From assembly GCF_000696095.1 (NCBI RefSeq), contig NZ_BAYX01000006.1, forward strand, positions 248,001 through 312,000: DNA of 64,000 nt, given 5' to 3'. Origin of the DNA: Rhizobium rhizogenes NBRC 13257 (GTDB taxonomy: Bacteria > Pseudomonadota > Alphaproteobacteria > Rhizobiales > Rhizobiaceae). The position numbers and the translations under genes were made by a program. Shown piece by piece: positions 36,388 to 45,124 of this stretch. How positions within the stretch are numbered: position 1 is the stretch's first letter; each line of letters starts with the position of its first letter. Under the pieces are notes generated by a model. That model saw only the letters and a list, made by a program, of their open reading frames with translations. It was not told where the DNA came from and did no database searches.

Positions 36388-37185
36388 ATGAGCGTTGTTG
36401 GCGCAACACAGGGCGGGCAGCTTGAGGTCCGCACCATCGAGGCTCTTTACGGCCAGGCGATCCTGGCCGTGAGGGACGTCTCGCTCAAGGTCGAGGCGGG
36501 GGCGATCGTCGCCCTCCTTGGGGCCAACGGCGCCGGAAAGACGACGACCCTAAAGGCCATATCGAACCTGCTTGGGCCGGAGCGCGGCCATGTCAGCCGA
36601 GGGTCGATCACCTGGGACGGAGAGGCGATCAATCGCCTTTCCGCCTCGCGGCTGGTGGCCAAGGGTGTTGTCCAGGTTCTCGAAGGCCGACACTGCTTTC
36701 CGCAGCTGACGGTCGAGGAAAATATCCTGTCCGGCGGCTTCCTGCGTCGCCCCAAGCGGCGCGACCTGCAGGCCGATCTGGAACAGATCTACAACTGGTT
36801 TCCACGGCTCAAGGAAAAACGCCGGACGAAAGCGGGCCTTACCTCCGGCGGTGAACAACAGATGGTCGCCATAGGCCGTGCGCTGATGACCAAACCGCGC
36901 CTCCTGCTTCTCGATGAGCCGTCGATGGGTCTCGCGCCGATCATCGTGCAGGAGATCTTCGAGATCATCCACACGCTCAACAAGCAGGGCGGCGTCAGCT
37001 TTCTGATCGCCGAGCAGAACGTCAACCTGGCGCTGCGCTATGCCGATTACGGCTACATTCTCGAAAACGGCCGCGTCGCCATTTCCGGGACGGCGGAGGA
37101 ACTACGGGCGCGCGACGACGTCCATGATTTCTATCTCGGCGGCAACAGCGCCGAAACACAGGACCAACAGGGATACCCACACTGA
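36388..37185 (+). CDS. Branched-chain-type ABC ATPase (LivF-like)
   Basis: A 265-residue ATPase with Walker A GANGAGKTT, Q-loop VLEGRHCFP, signature SGGEQQ, Walker B LLLLDEPSMGLAP and the switch segment AEQNVNLAL. Its stop overlaps the start of the DszC-like gene by one base. It completes the importer. Confidence 0.9.
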   Translation: MSVVGATQGGQLEVRTIEALYGQAILAVRDVSLKVEAGAIVALLGANGAGKTTTLKAISNLLGPERGHVSRGSITWDGEAINRLSASRLVAKGVVQVLEGRHCFPQLTVEENILSGGFLRRPKRRDLQADLEQIYNWFPRLKEKRRTKAGLTSGGEQQMVAIGRALMTKPRLLLLDEPSMGLAPIIVQEIFEIIHTLNKQGGVSFLIAEQNVNLALRYADYGYILENGRVAISGTAEELRARDDVHDFYLGGNSAETQDQQGYPH

Positions 37186-38414
37186 TGACACAGATCGCAC
37201 AAGGCTGGGGCGCCGGCCCGAGTGAGAGATACGAGACGATCGCGGCGCGGTTTCGTCCGATTTTTGACGATATCGCCAAGGATGCCAACCGCCGCGAACT
37301 GGAGCGCGATCTGCCTTTCGACGCCATCAAAAGGCTCAAGGAGGCCGGTTTCGGTGCCGTTCGTCTGCCGCGTGAGCATGGCGGGCAGGGCGCAACGCTG
37401 CCGGAATTCTTCAATCTCCTGATCGAGCTTTCAGCGGCGGATTCCAACATCACCCAGGCGCTGCGCGCCCATTTCGGCTTCACCGAGGATATTCTCAATT
37501 CGAAGTCGGCCGAGCGGCAGAAGGTCTGGTTCGAGCGGATCGGCCGTGGCGAGATTGTCGGCAGTGCCTGGACGGAGATTGGCAACGGAGCTGGGCTCGA
37601 CCGCTTCTCAACCCATGTTTCGGGCGACGACGGTTCCTTGGTTCTGAATGGCGCCAAATATTATACGACCGGTTCGCTCTACGCCGACTGGATCGATGTC
37701 GGCGCCTCCGATGCGAAAGGCGAGGGGATCGCGGTTGCCGTGCGCCGTCATGCTGAAGGGGTCGATGTGGTCGACGATTGGGATGGATTTGGCCAGGTCC
37801 TGACGGCAAGCGGCACCACCACATTCACCAACGTCAAGGTGACCGAGAACGACATCGTGCTTGATGATAACAGGTTCAAATATGGTGCTGCCTTCTATCA
37901 GCTCGTCCATCTGGCGACCCTTGCGGGCATTGGCCGGGCAATCACCAATGATGTTACCAAGGCCGTTGCGGAGCGCACGCGGACTTATACCCATGCGGCA
38001 GGCCCCCGTTCCAGCCAGGACCCGCAGGTTCTGCAGGTCGTCGGGCGAATTCGTGGCGGTGCTTATAGTTCAAGTGCAATCGTGCTTCAGGCGGCAGCGT
38101 CGATCCAGCGGGCGTTCGACACCCGCTTCATCGACGATCCGGAGCTGGAGGAAAAGGCGAACGTGATTGCCGAACTGGAAACAGCGCAGGCCCAGACCGT
38201 CATTTCGGATCTGATCCTACAGGCATCGACCATTCTTTTCGACGCATTGGGCGCCTCGGCGACCAAGAAGCCGAACGGGTTGGATCGCCATTGGCGCAAT
38301 GCCCGTACGCTCTCTTCTCACAATCCGCGTATCTACAAGGACCGCATCATCGGAGATTTCGCCGTCAATGGAACGCCGCCCCCTTATCAGTGGCGGATTG
38401 GTACGCCGGCTTGA
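37185..38414 (+). CDS. Acyl-CoA-dehydrogenase-fold flavoprotein, DszC/SfnB-like
   Basis: A 409-residue protein with the acyl-CoA dehydrogenase fold: helical N-domain, middle beta-domain (GSAWTEIGNG, LNGAKYYTTGSLYADW) and C-terminal helices. It lacks an evident catalytic Glu at the usual dehydrogenase place and ends SHNPRIYKDRIIGDFAVNG, given here as SHNPRIYKDRIIGD, a pattern of flavin monooxygenases such as DszC and SfnB. It probably oxygenates sulfur or nitrogen of the imported compound before the DszA-like enzyme acts. A long hairpin follows the gene. Confidence 0.87.
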   Translation: MTQIAQGWGAGPSERYETIAARFRPIFDDIAKDANRRELERDLPFDAIKRLKEAGFGAVRLPREHGGQGATLPEFFNLLIELSAADSNITQALRAHFGFTEDILNSKSAERQKVWFERIGRGEIVGSAWTEIGNGAGLDRFSTHVSGDDGSLVLNGAKYYTTGSLYADWIDVGASDAKGEGIAVAVRRHAEGVDVVDDWDGFGQVLTASGTTTFTNVKVTENDIVLDDNRFKYGAAFYQLVHLATLAGIGRAITNDVTKAVAERTRTYTHAAGPRSSQDPQVLQVVGRIRGGAYSSSAIVLQAAASIQRAFDTRFIDDPELEEKANVIAELETAQAQTVISDLILQASTILFDALGASATKKPNGLDRHWRNARTLSSHNPRIYKDRIIGDFAVNGTPPPYQWRIGTPA

Positions 38415-38435
38415 AGGTCGCATGCATCCAACGTC

Positions 38436-38467
38436 TGCCGGTATCCCGTCAGCACGGGACACCGGCA
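38436..38467. terminator. 14-bp hairpin between convergent genes
   Basis: Left arm 38436-38449 and right arm 38454-38467 pair over 14 positions with one A-C mismatch and a 4-base loop CAGC. It sits between the ends of operon D and the minus-strand MDR gene, so it probably acts as a bidirectional terminator although no T-run follows. Confidence 0.6.
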
Positions 38468-38495
38468 TGTTCGACCACGGAAGGTCTATTGCTGC

Positions 38496-39524
38496 TCAGG
38501 GCGCGACGCGCACGATCAGCTTTCCGAAATTCCTTCCTTCCAGCAGACCGAAAAAAGCCTGCGGCGCGTTTTCAAGTCCGTCGACGATATCTTCCTTGTA
38601 CTTGAGCCGGCCTTCGGCGATCCATGTTCCGGCTTCGCGATAGAAGTCGGGACGCTGGTCGGTGAACTCGCGTTGTATGAAGCCGCGTATCGTGAGGCTT
38701 TTGCGCAGGATTGCGCGCATCACGGCAGGGAGCTGATCCTGTCCGCTCGAGGCGGAAGGGCCTTCGTTGTAGTGCGCGATCAGTCCGCAGACCGGGACGC
38801 GCGCGAAGTCGTTCAGCAATGGAAACACCGCGCTCCAGACATGGCCGCCGACATTCTCGAAATAGACATCGATTCCATTCGGGCAAGCAGCCGCGAGCTG
38901 CGCGGGGAAATCGCTCGAATGATGATCTATCGCGGCATCAAACCCGAGCTCTTCGCGTATGTAGTCGCATTTCTCTGGCCCACCCGCGATCCCGACAGCG
39001 CGCGCACGAAAAATCTTCGCCATTTGGCCAACCGCAGAGCCAACCGCGCCGCTCGCTGCCGCGACCACGAGCGTTTCGCCGGCTTTGGGTTTGCCGATAT
39101 TGCGAAGCCCGGCATAGGCGGTAAAGCCGGTCATTCCGAGAATACCGAGTGCCGTCGTGATCGGTGCTGCCTCCGGGTCGAGCTTGCGCAGGGCGGTGCC
39201 GTCGGAAATCGCATAGCTCTGCCAGCCGGAATGCGAGAGGACGATATCCCCGGGGTTGAACGCCGTGTTGCGGCTGCGTGCGATCCGCGCGACCGTGCCG
39301 CCTTCCATCACGCCGCCGATGTCGACCGGCTTGGCATAGGACTTGGCATCGTCCATGCGCCCGCGCATGTAGGGGTCAAGGGAAAGATAGAGGATCTGGA
39401 GAAGAACCTCGCCCTCGGCAAGATCCCGGACAGGCTCCTGCTCAAGCCTGAAGTTCGCCGCCGTCGGTGTTCCGGATGGGCGCGACGCAAGGACGATGCG
39501 GGTGGAGACGGGTTGGCTGGCCAT
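38496..39524 (-). CDS. NADP-dependent MDR oxidoreductase (CurA/leukotriene B4 dehydrogenase-like)
   Basis: A 342-residue zinc-free medium-chain reductase. It has LYLSLDPYMRGRM, MTGFTAYAGL and AASGAVGSAVGQMAK for NADPH binding, and YFENVGG. Family members reduce alpha,beta-unsaturated ketones and aldehydes. The palindrome at 39748 lies 224 bp upstream of its start. It may detoxify a product of operon D, but it is transcribed towards it and may be unrelated. Confidence 0.88.
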   Translation of the reverse strand: MASQPVSTRIVLASRPSGTPTAANFRLEQEPVRDLAEGEVLLQILYLSLDPYMRGRMDDAKSYAKPVDIGGVMEGGTVARIARSRNTAFNPGDIVLSHSGWQSYAISDGTALRKLDPEAAPITTALGILGMTGFTAYAGLRNIGKPKAGETLVVAAASGAVGSAVGQMAKIFRARAVGIAGGPEKCDYIREELGFDAAIDHHSSDFPAQLAAACPNGIDVYFENVGGHVWSAVFPLLNDFARVPVCGLIAHYNEGPSASSGQDQLPAVMRAILRKSLTIRGFIQREFTDQRPDFYREAGTWIAEGRLKYKEDIVDGLENAPQAFFGLLEGRNFGKLIVRVAP

Positions 39525-39886
39525 GCGTATGTTTCCTCGTGTCGATTTTTGCTTCTAGGTATCAGGAATTTGTTTCAGATGGGGCGGCCCATGGGTTCCC
39601 AACGGCAGTTGATGGCATCTGCATCCCTCATTCCCATTTGACCTTGGCGCAGGGTCGCCAGTCCTTGTCGAGTATGATGCTGCCTTGAGATGGCTATCCG
39701 CAAAGCAATCTCCGGCATCTGCCGGTTTGCAGTTTATCTGTCTGAGTAATCCATAATTTATCTGGATTATGTAGGCAATAGCAATCGCTTAGGGATAGAG
39801 ATGGCTTGCACGATGTTGTGAGTTCACGACCTGTTATCTTCGAAGGATCTTTTCCGGAGACAGGGGTCCTTATGGGGTCCGATGCT
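39525..39886. other. Intergenic region with AT-rich palindrome
   Basis: About 360 bp between two minus-strand genes. TAATCCA-N9-TGGATTA (39748-39770) is a perfect inverted repeat, overlapped by CATAAT/ATTATG (39753-39772). It could be the operator-promoter of the MDR reductase gene. I see no gene here. Confidence 0.45.
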
Positions 39887-40924
39887 TCAGATGCTCTCAG
39901 GCGTGATGATCTCGAAGGGAACCACGCGCTGCAGGATCGTCGTGCTGCTTCGATTATCCAAGCCGGCGAGCATCGTGGCGATCAGAGCGTCGGAGGTCTG
40001 CTCGAGTGGATGGCACAGAGCGGCGGTGATCAGGCCTTCGGTGAGCCCCTTTCGCGTTTCCGGGCCGATGTCGCGGCAGATGATGCGGACATTCCTGCTT
40101 TTCTCCTCAGGAGCTTCGCGAACCGCGCGCAGGACCCCGGATATGCCGCCGCCAATGATGAAAACGCCTCGGAGATCATCGAGCTCGGACAGGAGTTCGC
40201 TGACCATGCGATAGGCTTCCTGTGGTTCCTCGTGCGTGGGCCGGCTATCGTCGACCTGGAGATGCGGCGCGTGTTCGCGGATGTAGGATCGGAAGCTCGC
40301 GTCGGATATATCCTGGCACTGATAGCGATGGTTTCCGATGAACACTGCGAGGCGTCCCGCATCCGGCGTCATCTGAGCGAGAAGCCAGGCTGCCGTCCGC
40401 CCGAGTTTCCAGTTGTCCGTACCCACGAAGCCTGCGCGCGCTGAGGCGGACTGGTCGGTAATATAGGCAACGACGGGCTTGCCCCGGGATTTGAGCGACT
40501 GGATTGTCTGGCCGATCAGGGGGTGGTCTCCGGCCACGACGGCCGTCGCGTCGCAGCGCTTCCCGAGCGCTTCGAGCCGGTCGGCGATGTTCTGGGGCTC
40601 GAGCACGTCGACGAAGTCGATCACAGCCTCGATCTTTTCGTTATGTCGCCGCGCGGCGGCCTCCACGATCTTCGCGGCGAACAGCTGGTACAGATCGCGG
40701 GTCGACTGCTGCAGCAGGAACCCGAAACGATAGCTCGGAATGGCCTCCTGTTTGCGACCCTCGATGACGCCAAGCCCATAGAAGCCAAGCTCCTCCGCAG
40801 CATTTTGGACCCTCTGGATCGTCTCCGCCCGCACCGATCCGGATCCTCCCATGATCCGGTTAACGGTGGAGATGCTGACGCCGGACAGTTCGGCCAGCAT
40901 GGCGATGGTGGGACGCTTTTTCAT
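39887..40924 (-). CDS. LacI-family transcriptional regulator of operon E
   Basis: A 345-residue repressor. Residues 5-50 form the LacI headpiece (AMLAELSGVSISTVNRIMGG), followed by a periplasmic-binding-protein-like core (FGFLLQQSTRDLYQLFAAKI, given here as FGFLLQQSTRD). It is divergent from operon E with an operator-rich 156 bp between the starts. The effector should be the operon E sugar or an early intermediate. Confidence 0.9.
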   Translation of the reverse strand: MKKRPTIAMLAELSGVSISTVNRIMGGSGSVRAETIQRVQNAAEELGFYGLGVIEGRKQEAIPSYRFGFLLQQSTRDLYQLFAAKIVEAAARRHNEKIEAVIDFVDVLEPQNIADRLEALGKRCDATAVVAGDHPLIGQTIQSLKSRGKPVVAYITDQSASARAGFVGTDNWKLGRTAAWLLAQMTPDAGRLAVFIGNHRYQCQDISDASFRSYIREHAPHLQVDDSRPTHEEPQEAYRMVSELLSELDDLRGVFIIGGGISGVLRAVREAPEEKSRNVRIICRDIGPETRKGLTEGLITAALCHPLEQTSDALIATMLAGLDNRSSTTILQRVVPFEIITPESI

Positions 40925-40940
40925 GAGCTAAAATATCTCA

Positions 40941-40978
40941 TTTCAAGTTGAAACGAAATGATACAAAAATATCATTTC
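40941..40978 (+). promoter_or_regulatory. Operon E promoter with two palindromes
   Basis: TTGAAA (40948-40953), 16 bp, TATCAT (40970-40975) gives a good sigma-70 promoter towards operon E. The palindrome TTTCAA-G-TTGAAA (40941-40953) covers the -35 box, and a 9-bp inverted repeat GAAATGATA/TATCATTTC (40955-40963, 40970-40978) covers the spacer and -10 box. Binding of LacI here would block both directions. Confidence 0.6.
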
Positions 40979-41080
40979 AGCGCAAGATATATTCCACGCC
41001 GATACTGTGTCTGCTAGTTCTTTTTCGCGACGCCAAGGATGAAGGAGACATCCACGGTGAGATCGCTGGGAGGAAATCAG

Positions 41081-42064
41081 ATGAAATTTTCACGACGCGC
41101 CCTGCATGGGCTGCTCACGAGTGCTGCACTCGCAATCGGCGTTGTCGCCGCGTCTTCAGCCATGGCGGCGAATATTGCCGTCATTGGCGGCAAGACCGAC
41201 GATGAATTCTGGAGCCGCATCAAGAAGGGGATCGATGATGCCTCTCTCGTGGTGGGGAAGAACGGCGGATCCGTCACCTACCTTCAGCTTCAGACCTACG
41301 ACAATCTCGGACCGGACGCGGCACAACTCGTGCGGACGGCCATTAGCCAGGGCGTGAACGGTATCGCCGTTCCCGATTGGGTGCCGGAGGCCGAGGATGA
41401 AGCAATCAAGGCCGCCGTCGCCGCCGGCATCAAGGTCATTCTCATCAATGCCGGCAGCATCGACAAGGCACGCGAACTTGGTGCCATCAATTATGTCGGC
41501 TCGGATGAATATACGGCCGGTAAGGCAGGGGGCGAATATTTCGCTTCCAAGGGCAGCAAGAACGTTCTGTGCGTCAATACCGTGCCTGGCGCCGCCAATC
41601 AGGAAGCCCGTTGCAAGGGTGTTATCGACGGCATCGTCGCCAAGGGCGGCAAGGGTAAGCAGCTGCCGCTTCCGGCGACGAGCTTCGGCGACCAGACCGC
41701 GATTGCCGAGGCGATCAAGGCCACGCTGCTTCAGGACGATACGATCGACGGCGTCATCAACATCAGCGCGACGGATGCGGATGCGGGCGCGAGCGGTATC
41801 AAGCAGGCAGGCAAGGCCGGTAAGGTGGCACACGGTACCTTCGACCTGAACGGCTCGGGCCTCGCCAGGATCAAGGACGGCTCGCAGACCTTCGCCATCG
41901 ACCAGCAGCCCTACCTGCAGTCGCTGCTCGGCGTCACGCTGCTTGCGTCCCATATCGATTACGGCACGAACCTTCCGACCGCCCCGGTCCTGACCGGACC
42001 CGGGATCGTCGATGCTTCGAACATCGAAGCGACCCTGGCTGGCGTCGGCAAGGGCGTGCGCTGA
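41081..42064 (+). CDS. Ribose-type sugar ABC substrate-binding protein (operon E)
   Basis: A 327-residue periplasmic protein. ATG at 41081 follows GGGAGGAAATC. Signal peptide to SSAMA, then the RbsB-like start AANIAVIGGKTDDEFW. The core has DQTAIAEAI, INISATDADAG and FAIDQQPYLQSLLGV. Its nearest architecture is the CUT2 family including MocB- and fructose-binding FrcB-type proteins. A 9-bp-stem hairpin follows. Confidence 0.9.
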   Translation: MKFSRRALHGLLTSAALAIGVVAASSAMAANIAVIGGKTDDEFWSRIKKGIDDASLVVGKNGGSVTYLQLQTYDNLGPDAAQLVRTAISQGVNGIAVPDWVPEAEDEAIKAAVAAGIKVILINAGSIDKARELGAINYVGSDEYTAGKAGGEYFASKGSKNVLCVNTVPGAANQEARCKGVIDGIVAKGGKGKQLPLPATSFGDQTAIAEAIKATLLQDDTIDGVINISATDADAGASGIKQAGKAGKVAHGTFDLNGSGLARIKDGSQTFAIDQQPYLQSLLGVTLLASHIDYGTNLPTAPVLTGPGIVDASNIEATLAGVGKGVR

Positions 42065-42078
42065 TCCTCAATCGATGA

Positions 42079-42111
42079 CGTCCGGCCTGTGGGCTCTTCG
42101 CCGGCCGGACG
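42079..42111 (+). other. 9-bp stem-loop after the operon E binding-protein gene
   Basis: Arms CGTCCGGCC (42079-42087) and GGCCGGACG (42103-42111), perfect, 15-base loop, then CTTTC. It lies 14 bases after the stop codon, before the permease gene. Confidence 0.55.
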
Positions 42112-42180
42112 CTTTCAGTCCAGCGATCGGATCCTTGATCCGGCGTTTGCGTAGTCACGCCCAAAACTGGGGTAACGTAC

Positions 42181-43188
42181 ATGAACAACCTATCATTTGG
42201 CAGCCTCCTGCGCCGACCGGAGGCAGGCGCCTTCCTTGGCCTCATCGGCGTCCTCGTGTTCTTCGTCGTCTTCGGCAGCACGAAATTCCTCGAGCCGGCA
42301 GGGGCGGCGAGCTGGCTCAACGTCGCCGCCAATCTTGGCATCGTCGCACTGCCGATCGGGCTGCTGATGATCGCCGGCGAACTCGACATTTCCATAGGTG
42401 CGATGATCCCAGCGGGATCCATGATCGTCGCCGTGCTGTCGGGGCATTATGGACTGCCGATCTGGGTCGGGATGCTCGGCTCTATCGCCTTCGGCATCGT
42501 CGTCGGGCTGGTCAACGGTCTGCTGGTCGTGCGAACGGCCGTTCCGTCGCTGATCGTGACGCTTGGCACGCTCTTTGCGGTTCAGGGCCTGATGCTCGGC
42601 TTTTCGGTACTCGTGACCGGAACAACCAGCGTGGCGCTGACGGCGGCTCCCTGGGCCAAGTTCGTCTTCGGACAGTTCCTGGCCGGCTCCTTTCAGGTGA
42701 TCATCCTGTGGTGGCTGGCGATCACCGCGCTCTTCGTCTTCTTCATGCACTATTCGCCCTATGGCAATTGGGTTTTCGCCATGGGAGGCGACAGGATCAG
42801 CGCGCGCAATGCCGGTATTCCGACAACCAAGCTGACCGTGATCCTCTTCGTTCTCTCAGCAACTGGTGCCTCGTTCGTCGGCATGTGTCAGGCCATCCTG
42901 TTCAATTCGGCCCAGGTGTCGGGCGGCATGACGTTCATCTTCAACGCAATCATCTCGGTCGTCGTCGGCGGCGTATTGCTGACGGGAGGTTTCGGGTCGG
43001 TGATCGGAATCTTCTTTGGAACCATCACCTTCGCCGTGGTCAACCAGGGCATCTACTTCACATCCTTCGACCGCAACTGGTCGAGCCTGATCATCGGCGT
43101 GATGCTTCTGGTCGCGGTTCTCATGAACAATACGTTCCGTCAGATGGCGCTTACCTACTCGCCGAAGAGAAAAAAGGGAGGGCTATGA
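42181..43188 (+). CDS. Ribose-type ABC permease (operon E)
   Basis: A 335-residue CUT2 permease with about nine hydrophobic segments. GELDISIGAMIPAGSMI, and SGGMTFIFNAIISVVVGGV, given here as SGGMTFIFNAII, match RbsC/FrcC. The C-terminus KRKKGGL is cytoplasmic. The ATPase gene begins 1 bp after the stop. Confidence 0.9.
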   Translation: MNNLSFGSLLRRPEAGAFLGLIGVLVFFVVFGSTKFLEPAGAASWLNVAANLGIVALPIGLLMIAGELDISIGAMIPAGSMIVAVLSGHYGLPIWVGMLGSIAFGIVVGLVNGLLVVRTAVPSLIVTLGTLFAVQGLMLGFSVLVTGTTSVALTAAPWAKFVFGQFLAGSFQVIILWWLAITALFVFFMHYSPYGNWVFAMGGDRISARNAGIPTTKLTVILFVLSATGASFVGMCQAILFNSAQVSGGMTFIFNAIISVVVGGVLLTGGFGSVIGIFFGTITFAVVNQGIYFTSFDRNWSSLIIGVMLLVAVLMNNTFRQMALTYSPKRKKGGL

Positions 43189-43189
43189 G

Positions 43190-43978
43190 ATGGCAACCCC
43201 GATCCTTGAGCTCGAAAACGTCAACAAGTCTTTCGGTCCGATCGATGTCCTCTACGATATCACATTGAGGGTTCACCCCGGCGAGGTGTTGTGTCTTCTC
43301 GGGGACAACGGCGCGGGCAAGTCCACGCTCATCAAGACCTTTGCCGGCGTCTACAAGCCGACAACGGGCACTGTGAAGTTCGACGGCCAGCCGATCACCT
43401 TCAGCAACCCGCGCGAGGCGGCGGATTTGGGGATCGCGACCGTCCACCAGTTCGGCGGCACCTTTCCTCTCATGAGCATCGGTCGCTCGTTCTTCGTGGG
43501 TCGTGAGCCGACGAAAGGCTTCGGGCCGTTCAAGGTCTACGACCGCAAGACCGCGAACGACGTTGCCGTGAAGGCAGTCCGGGAGTTCGGCATTACCCGG
43601 ATCGACGACGGTGACCGTCTCATCGGTGGCCTGTCCGGCGGCGAGCGGCAATCGCTGGCGATCGCGCGTGCCGTCCATTTCGGCGCACGGGTGCTGATCC
43701 TCGATGAGCCAACCGCAGCTCTCGGCGTCAAGGAGGCGGCGCACGTTCTGCGCATCGTGTTGGAAGCGCGCCGTCGTGGCCTCGCGGTGATCTTCATCAC
43801 CCACAACGTCATCCACGCCATGACGGTCGGCGACCATTTCGCGGTGCTGATCAAGGGCGCCAAGGCGGCGGATTTCCGTAAGGGCGAACGGACCCGCGAG
43901 GAGATTACCGATCTCATGGCCGGTGGCGAAGCGATGGCCGAGCTGGAGGCGGAGATCCAGGCCCATTCCGCCGGATAG
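43190..43978 (+). CDS. Single-domain sugar ABC ATPase, FrcA-like
   Basis: A 262-residue ATPase. Walker A GDNGAGKST, Q-loop VHQFGGTFPL, signature LSGGERQ, Walker B VLILDEPTAALG and the switch segment FITHNV are present. CUT2 ATPases are usually fused duplicates of about 500 residues, as in operon F; FrcA-type single-domain forms are the exception and probably work as homodimers. Confidence 0.9.
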   Translation: MATPILELENVNKSFGPIDVLYDITLRVHPGEVLCLLGDNGAGKSTLIKTFAGVYKPTTGTVKFDGQPITFSNPREAADLGIATVHQFGGTFPLMSIGRSFFVGREPTKGFGPFKVYDRKTANDVAVKAVREFGITRIDDGDRLIGGLSGGERQSLAIARAVHFGARVLILDEPTAALGVKEAAHVLRIVLEARRRGLAVIFITHNVIHAMTVGDHFAVLIKGAKAADFRKGERTREEITDLMAGGEAMAELEAEIQAHSAG

Positions 43979-44028
43979 CAGCTCTTTCAAGCGGGTGCCG
44001 CTGCGGATCGCGGCGGTACAGAACCAAC

Positions 44029-44049
44029 GCCATCCGATGTCCGGATGGC
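44029..44049 (+). other. 8-bp hairpin between ATPase and TIM-barrel genes
   Basis: GCCATCCG (44029-44036) and CGGATGGC (44042-44049) with a 5-base loop. It separates the transporter genes from the enzyme genes of operon E; no T-run follows. Confidence 0.45.
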
Positions 44050-44082
44050 CCAGCCAAACAACTCTCAGACGGGTGACCAGAA

Positions 44083-44988
44083 ATGAAAATCGCAATCGAC
44101 CCCTTCATGCATCGCCATCTCTCGCTCGATGCGCTGCCCTCAAAGGTGGCCGAGCTTGGATATGAATGGATGGAATTGAGCCCGCGAGGGGACTTCCTCG
44201 AGTGGTTCAAGGCGCCCCGCGTTTTTCCTGGCCGCATCAAGTCCTTCAAGAAGGCGCTCTCCGACGCAAATGTCGGAATAGCCTCGCTGCTTCCGATGTA
44301 TCGCTGGGCATCGAACGACGAGACCGAAAGGCAGGCGGCGGTCAAGCATTGGAAGCGCGCGATCGAGATCTGCGTCGAACTGGGCGTCGACACCATGAAC
44401 TCGGAGTTCGGTCGCGGACCCCATCCCGATAAGGGATCCTGCTATTGCTGCCACACGGGCTCGATGATCGAGGCGTGCGAAGATGCCTGGTGGCGCTCGA
44501 TGGAAGAGCTGGTGCCGATCTTCGAGAAGGAAGGCGTCAACCTCCACGTTGAACCCCATCCGGAAGATTGGTGCGAGACCCTTCAGCCCGCGCTCGACAT
44601 CATCCGCACGGTCAATTCGAAGAACGTCAAGTTCCTCTACTGCGCGCCCCACACCTTCTACTTCGGCGACGACACCAAGGCGATGCTGCGGGAAGCCAAG
44701 GATGTCCTTGCTCATGTCCATGTCGGCGATACCTTCAATCACAAGGCATCCTCGGGCCTGCGCTACATCGTCAATCCACCCGGCTCAATGGCCCGCGTCC
44801 ACCAGCATCTGGACATCGGGCAGGGCGAAGTGCCCTGGGACGATTTCTTCGGGACGCTCGCCGAGATCGGCTTCGACGGCATCATGACGGCCTGCGTCTT
44901 TGCCTGGGAGGAACGGGCAGACCATTCCGGCAAGTTCATGCGCGGCAAGATGCAGGAATATATCGACAAGCACTGGGGTGCGAAATGA
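44083..44988 (+). CDS. Xylose-isomerase-like TIM-barrel protein (sugar isomerase/epimerase or lyase) 1
   Basis: A 301-residue TIM barrel of the AP-endonuclease-2/xylose-isomerase-like superfamily. Candidate metal ligands are E in NSEFGRG, E in HVEPHPED, H/D in VHVGDTFNH and H in VHQHLDIGQGEVPW. It resembles IolE/MocC-like proteins. Family members epimerise, dehydrate or beta-eliminate keto-sugars and inososes. A Gfo/Idh dehydrogenase and a second TIM barrel follow, so it probably acts on a keto intermediate made by that dehydrogenase. Confidence 0.85.
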   Translation: MKIAIDPFMHRHLSLDALPSKVAELGYEWMELSPRGDFLEWFKAPRVFPGRIKSFKKALSDANVGIASLLPMYRWASNDETERQAAVKHWKRAIEICVELGVDTMNSEFGRGPHPDKGSCYCCHTGSMIEACEDAWWRSMEELVPIFEKEGVNLHVEPHPEDWCETLQPALDIIRTVNSKNVKFLYCAPHTFYFGDDTKAMLREAKDVLAHVHVGDTFNHKASSGLRYIVNPPGSMARVHQHLDIGQGEVPWDDFFGTLAEIGFDGIMTACVFAWEERADHSGKFMRGKMQEYIDKHWGAK

Positions 44989-45124
44989 CCCTTGGAGCCG
45001 GCTCTCTCGCAACGGGCATGATCGGACAGCGGATGTCCGTCGATTGGAGAGCGGCTTTCCCGAACGCGCGCCGTAGCGAACATTTTTCAAACATCCACAA
45101 ACAAGCATTCTGAAAGGCTCGAAA

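Noticed and set aside
38673..39641. 322-codon plus-strand frame opposite the MDR reductase
   Set aside because: The minus strand carries a full-length CurA-like enzyme; the plus frame has no family features.
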